A stretch of 33,273 bases of DNA, from the NCBI GenBank assembly GCA_025465355.1, contig JAODNN010000098.1:1-33273 (forward strand). Reading direction: 5' to 3'. A program made the position numbers and the translations under genes. The notes below the pieces were generated by a model, which did no database searches, was not told the origin of the DNA, and saw only the letters and a program-made list of their open reading frames with translations. This document shows positions 30,970 to 33,273 of the stretch, one piece after another. Source of the DNA: Blastococcus sp. Its GTDB lineage: Bacteria > Actinomycetota > Actinomycetes > Mycobacteriales > Geodermatophilaceae. Position 1 is the first letter of the stretch. The number at the start of each line of letters is the position of its first letter.

Positions 30970-31608
30970 TCAGCGCACCTCCCGGAACCGCACTCGGGTA
31001 CCCGGCACGAGCAGAGCCGGAGGGTCGCGGTCGGAGTCGAAGAGGACGACGTCGGTCCGCCCGACGAGCTGCCAGCCCCCGGGCGAGGCACGGGGATAGA
31101 CCCCGGCGAACGGCCCCCCCAGCCCCACCGCGCCGGCCGGCACCCGGGTGCGCGGGGTCGACCGGCGCGGCACGTACAGGTCCTCGGGCAGGCCGGTCAG
31201 GTAGCCGAACCCTGGGACGAATCCGCTGAACGCAACGGTGAGCTCGGCCTCCGTCATCGCCTCGACGACGGCGGTCACCGACCGGCCGGTCAGGTCCGCC
31301 ACCTCGTGCAGATCCGGCCCGTCGAAGACCACGTCGAGTTCGACGGTGGCGGTGCCGCCGTCGGGGCGGGCGGGGCGCGGCGGGAGCCGGCGGAGGACCG
31401 CGACGTCGCTGTCGCCCGGCGCCCGGTCCAGAACGACCAGGACCGTGCGGGCGGCGGGCACGAGATCGAGCTGGTCCGGCAGGGGCGCGGCCTCCAGCGC
31501 CTCGCGCACCGCGGCGACGCCGACCAGGTCAGCGACCTCGACGAGGAGCGCCCGGTCCCCGTAGACGCGCACACCCTGGACCGGCCCGGCTGCCTCGTCC
31601 CGCTCCAC
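30970..31608 (-). CDS. pxpB: 5-oxoprolinase subunit PxpB
   Basis: The 212-residue protein of the KipI/allophanate-hydrolase-subunit-1-like family starts with VRVYGDRALLVEVADL. It has PGDSDVAVLRRLP, then VELDVVFDGPDLHEVAD, and the hallmark run FSGFVPGFGYLTGLPEDLYVPRR to VPAGAVGLGG, ending SPGGWQLVGRTD. It forms the PxpBC complex with the next gene. The GTG at 31608 gives the normal family length; longer readings upstream enter the divergent promoter and the ANTAR gene's leader. The pxp set is usually contiguous, but here pxpA lies beyond an inverted GAF-ANTAR gene. Confidence 0.91.
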   Translation of the reverse strand: MERDEAAGPVQGVRVYGDRALLVEVADLVGVAAVREALEAAPLPDQLDLVPAARTVLVVLDRAPGDSDVAVLRRLPPRPARPDGGTATVELDVVFDGPDLHEVADLTGRSVTAVVEAMTEAELTVAFSGFVPGFGYLTGLPEDLYVPRRSTPRTRVPAGAVGLGGPFAGVYPRASPGGWQLVGRTDVVLFDSDRDPPALLVPGTRVRFREVR

Positions 31609-31688
31609 GCCGACATGATCCCCACCGATCCCTCGGGCCCGCACGCCGCGGGGTGTGCGGGGAACCCGCGGACGACGGACCATGGGGC

Positions 31689-32417
31689 GTGACCATCGCC
31701 GCGCAGTTCGAGACCGCGATCGCAGAGGTCACCGAGCCCGGCCTCGAAGGGCCGGAACTCCTGCCCGTTCGGCTGGCTCGTGCCTGCGCCCGCATGCTGC
31801 CGATCGACGGCGCCGGGATCAGCCTGGTCGACGGTGCGCAGCAGCGGGTACCGCTGGGTGCCAGCTCAGAGTCCGCCGCCGACGCCGAACGGCTGCAGTT
31901 CACCGTGGGTGAGGGCCCCTGCACGACCGCGCAGAACACCCGTATGCCGGTGTTCGCCGTCGAGGAGGACCTCCGCCACCGCTGGCCCGTCTTCAGCGAT
32001 CTGCTGATCGGTGGCACGCCGTACCGGGCTGTCGTCGCCCTCCCCCTGCAGCCCGCGCTCGCCGGTGCGGGCGCCATCGACCTCTACTTCGCGCAGTCCG
32101 AGGGCGTGCTCGCCCTCGACGTCTTCGAGGCGCTGGCCGTCGGCGAGCTGGTGACATCGGCCCTGAGCGAGGCCGCGGTGTGGTCGACCTGGTCCCCCGG
32201 GGAGGGCCCGGCCTGGCTGCACGGTCCCGTGCCGCAACGCCGGGCCGCGGTCTGGGAGGCCCTGGGCATGCTCAGCGTCGACCTCGAACTGGACACGCCG
32301 GCCGCGCTCGCGCTCATGCGGAGCCACGCCTACGCCACCGGACGATCGGTGGACGACGTTGCGGCGGAGCTCCTGGCCGGGCGGCTCCGTGCGGCCGACC
32401 TGCGGGACGGCGGATGA
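31689..32417 (+). CDS. GAF-ANTAR transcription antitermination regulator
   Basis: The 242-residue protein has a GAF sensor domain (about 15-160; DGAGISLVDGA, FTVGEGPCTTAQNTRMPV, ALPLQPA). A C-terminal ANTAR domain spans about 184-233 and shows the spaced alanines and leucines of that RNA-binding three-helix fold (VWEALGMLSVDLELDTPAALALMRSHAY to VAAELLAG). ANTAR proteins bind paired hairpins in nascent RNA and prevent termination. GTG at 31689 is preferred over GTG 31653. The gene lies between pxpB and pxpA in the opposite direction, divergent from pxpB by 80 bases and converging on pxpA. It may regulate the pxp genes or simply have landed there; the GAF ligand is unknown. Confidence 0.86.
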   Translation: MTIAAQFETAIAEVTEPGLEGPELLPVRLARACARMLPIDGAGISLVDGAQQRVPLGASSESAADAERLQFTVGEGPCTTAQNTRMPVFAVEEDLRHRWPVFSDLLIGGTPYRAVVALPLQPALAGAGAIDLYFAQSEGVLALDVFEALAVGELVTSALSEAAVWSTWSPGEGPAWLHGPVPQRRAAVWEALGMLSVDLELDTPAALALMRSHAYATGRSVDDVAAELLAGRLRAADLRDGG

Positions 32418-32432
32418 CGCCGCTCGGCGTCA
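32415..32432. terminator. short hairpin between ANTAR gene and pxpA
   Basis: TGACGCCG (32415-32422) and CGGCGTCA (32425-32432) are perfectly complementary, and the first arm includes the ANTAR stop codon. It lies in the 23-base gap between converging genes. There is no U-tract, and the effective loop uses the inner pair. Confidence 0.4.
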
Positions 32433-32440
32433 GGATCCCC

Positions 32441-33214
32441 TCAGTGCGCGAAGGGCGCCACGGTCACTCCGGCCGCCTCGAGCGCCGTCCGGACCGCCCG
32501 GGCCATCTCGACCGCGCCCGGTGTGTCCCCGTGCACGCAGACCGAATCGACCGCGACGGGCACGATGCTGCCGTCGCCCGCGACGACGACGCCGTCGACG
32601 GCCATGCGCACGACCCGCTCCGCCACCACCGCCGGGTCCTGCACCAGCGCACCGGGCTGATCCCGCGGGACGAGCGTGCCCTCGGGTGTGTAGCCCCGGT
32701 CGGCGAAACCCTCGGCCACGGTGCGCAGCCCGGCGTCCGCGGCGGCGCGCAGCAGGGCCGAGCCGGGCAGGCCGAGCACCGGCAGGGTTCGGTCGTAGGC
32801 GCGGACGGCGTCGACCACCGCCCGGGCCTGGCCCTCGTGGTGCACCGATGCGTTGTAGAGGGCGCCGTGCGGCTTGACGTAGGAGACCTTGCCGCCGGAG
32901 ACCCGGGCGATCCCGTCGAGCGCGGCAAGCTGGTAGAGCACGTCGTCGGTGAGCTCGGCGGGTGCGACGTCGATGAACCGCCGACCGAAGCCGGCGAGGT
33001 CGCGGTACGACACCTGCGCGCCGACGGCCACCTCGGCAGCCACCGCGCCGGCGCAGACCCGGCGCATGATCGACGGGTCGCCGGCGTGAAACCCGCAGGC
33101 CACGTTCGCGCTGCTCACGACCCCGAGCAGCGCGTCGTCGTCGCCGAGCCGCCAGACGCCGAACCCTTCACCCATGTCCGAGTTGAGGTCGATCCGACGT
33201 CGGGGAGCGGTCAC
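32441..33214 (-). CDS. pxpA: 5-oxoprolinase subunit PxpA (LamB/YcsF family)
   Basis: The 257-residue protein begins [24 protein letters not shown], the LamB/YcsF signature. It continues with [41 protein letters not shown], and ends [18 protein letters not shown]; all are standard PxpA motifs. PxpA supplies part of the 5-oxoprolinase active site together with PxpBC. The GTG at 33214 keeps the start close to the family beginning; TTG 33232 would add six residues. It is separated from pxpB by the inverted GAF-ANTAR gene, so it needs its own promoter, and an operator-like repeat lies just upstream at the window edge. Confidence 0.92.
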   Translation of the reverse strand: MTAPRRRIDLNSDMGEGFGVWRLGDDDALLGVVSSANVACGFHAGDPSIMRRVCAGAVAAEVAVGAQVSYRDLAGFGRRFIDVAPAELTDDVLYQLAALDGIARVSGGKVSYVKPHGALYNASVHHEGQARAVVDAVRAYDRTLPVLGLPGSALLRAAADAGLRTVAEGFADRGYTPEGTLVPRDQPGALVQDPAVVAERVVRMAVDGVVVAGDGSIVPVAVDSVCVHGDTPGAVEMARAVRTALEAAGVTVAPFAH

Positions 33215-33249
33215 CGCGGCAGTCTCTCGCAACGAGCTGGAACCGATGT

Positions 33250-33271
33250 GACGACATGGTGATATGTCGAC
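33250..33271. promoter_or_regulatory. operator-like inverted repeat upstream of pxpA
   Basis: GACGACAT (33250-33257) and ATGTCGAC (33264-33271) form an inverted repeat with seven of eight positions matching around six bases. It lies 36-57 bases before the pxpA start, where a repressor could act. The window ends two bases later, so more of the site may be missing. Confidence 0.35.
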
Positions 33272-33273
33272 AA

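Overview
The window is GC-rich, with GTG-heavy starts and tightly packed genes, and reads as an actinobacterial chromosome. Gene content and order suggest a free-living member of the Geodermatophilaceae or a related family; that placement is inference from protein similarity I recognise, not a computed classification. The strongest synteny is the block mrp - tatB - htrA - anti-sigma - sigE - methyltransferase - glgC - glgA, together with the MgtE_N/CBS and DUF1003 genes. The same set sits around sigE in Mycobacterium tuberculosis (roughly Rv1212c-Rv1233c). No insertion sequence, phage gene, CRISPR array, tRNA or rRNA is visible, and no gap between genes exceeds about 240 bases.

Layout. 1-3.8 kb is a cell-wall block: a lysozyme-like secreted enzyme behind a c-di-AMP (ydaO-type) riboswitch, a class F-like sortase coupled to a DUF4142 protein that ends in a sortase-type LPTAG signal, and a coiled-coil NlpC/P60 hydrolase. 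3.8-7.7 kb holds a split YeeE/YedE sulfur transporter, a tiny Lys-rich protein, a thiamine-diphosphate enzyme and a quinone-oxidoreductase-like dehydrogenase. 7.8-11.2 kb is a glycosyltransferase pair (GT2-GtrA fusion plus GT39/YkcB-like membrane enzyme). 11.3-14.1 kb contains an acyl-CoA dehydrogenase and a CitE-like lyase that closely resemble the ethylmalonyl-CoA pathway proteins Mcd and Mcl. A DUF4190 gene lies between them. Their promoters share an operator-like palindrome. 14.2-18.9 kb has EamA, PhzF, a PRC-MgtE_N-CBS protein, DUF1003 and AzlCD.

19.1-27.0 kb is the conserved envelope-stress and glycogen block: Mrp, TatB, HtrA, zinc anti-sigma factor, ECF sigma factor SigE, methyltransferase, GlgC and GlgA. 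27.0-30.1 kb is a cobalamin riboswitch driving a BtuFCD-type importer. 30.1-33.2 kb is the 5-oxoprolinase set pxpC, pxpB and pxpA, interrupted by an oppositely oriented GAF-ANTAR regulator.

Coupling is striking. Five minus-strand junctions use GTGA overlaps and two plus-strand junctions use ATGA. The anti-sigma/htrA junction has CTGA, which suggests that htrA starts at a CTG and is 91 residues longer than a standard start would give. Several 3' ends carry long palindromes that may act as terminators or belong to dispersed repeat families.
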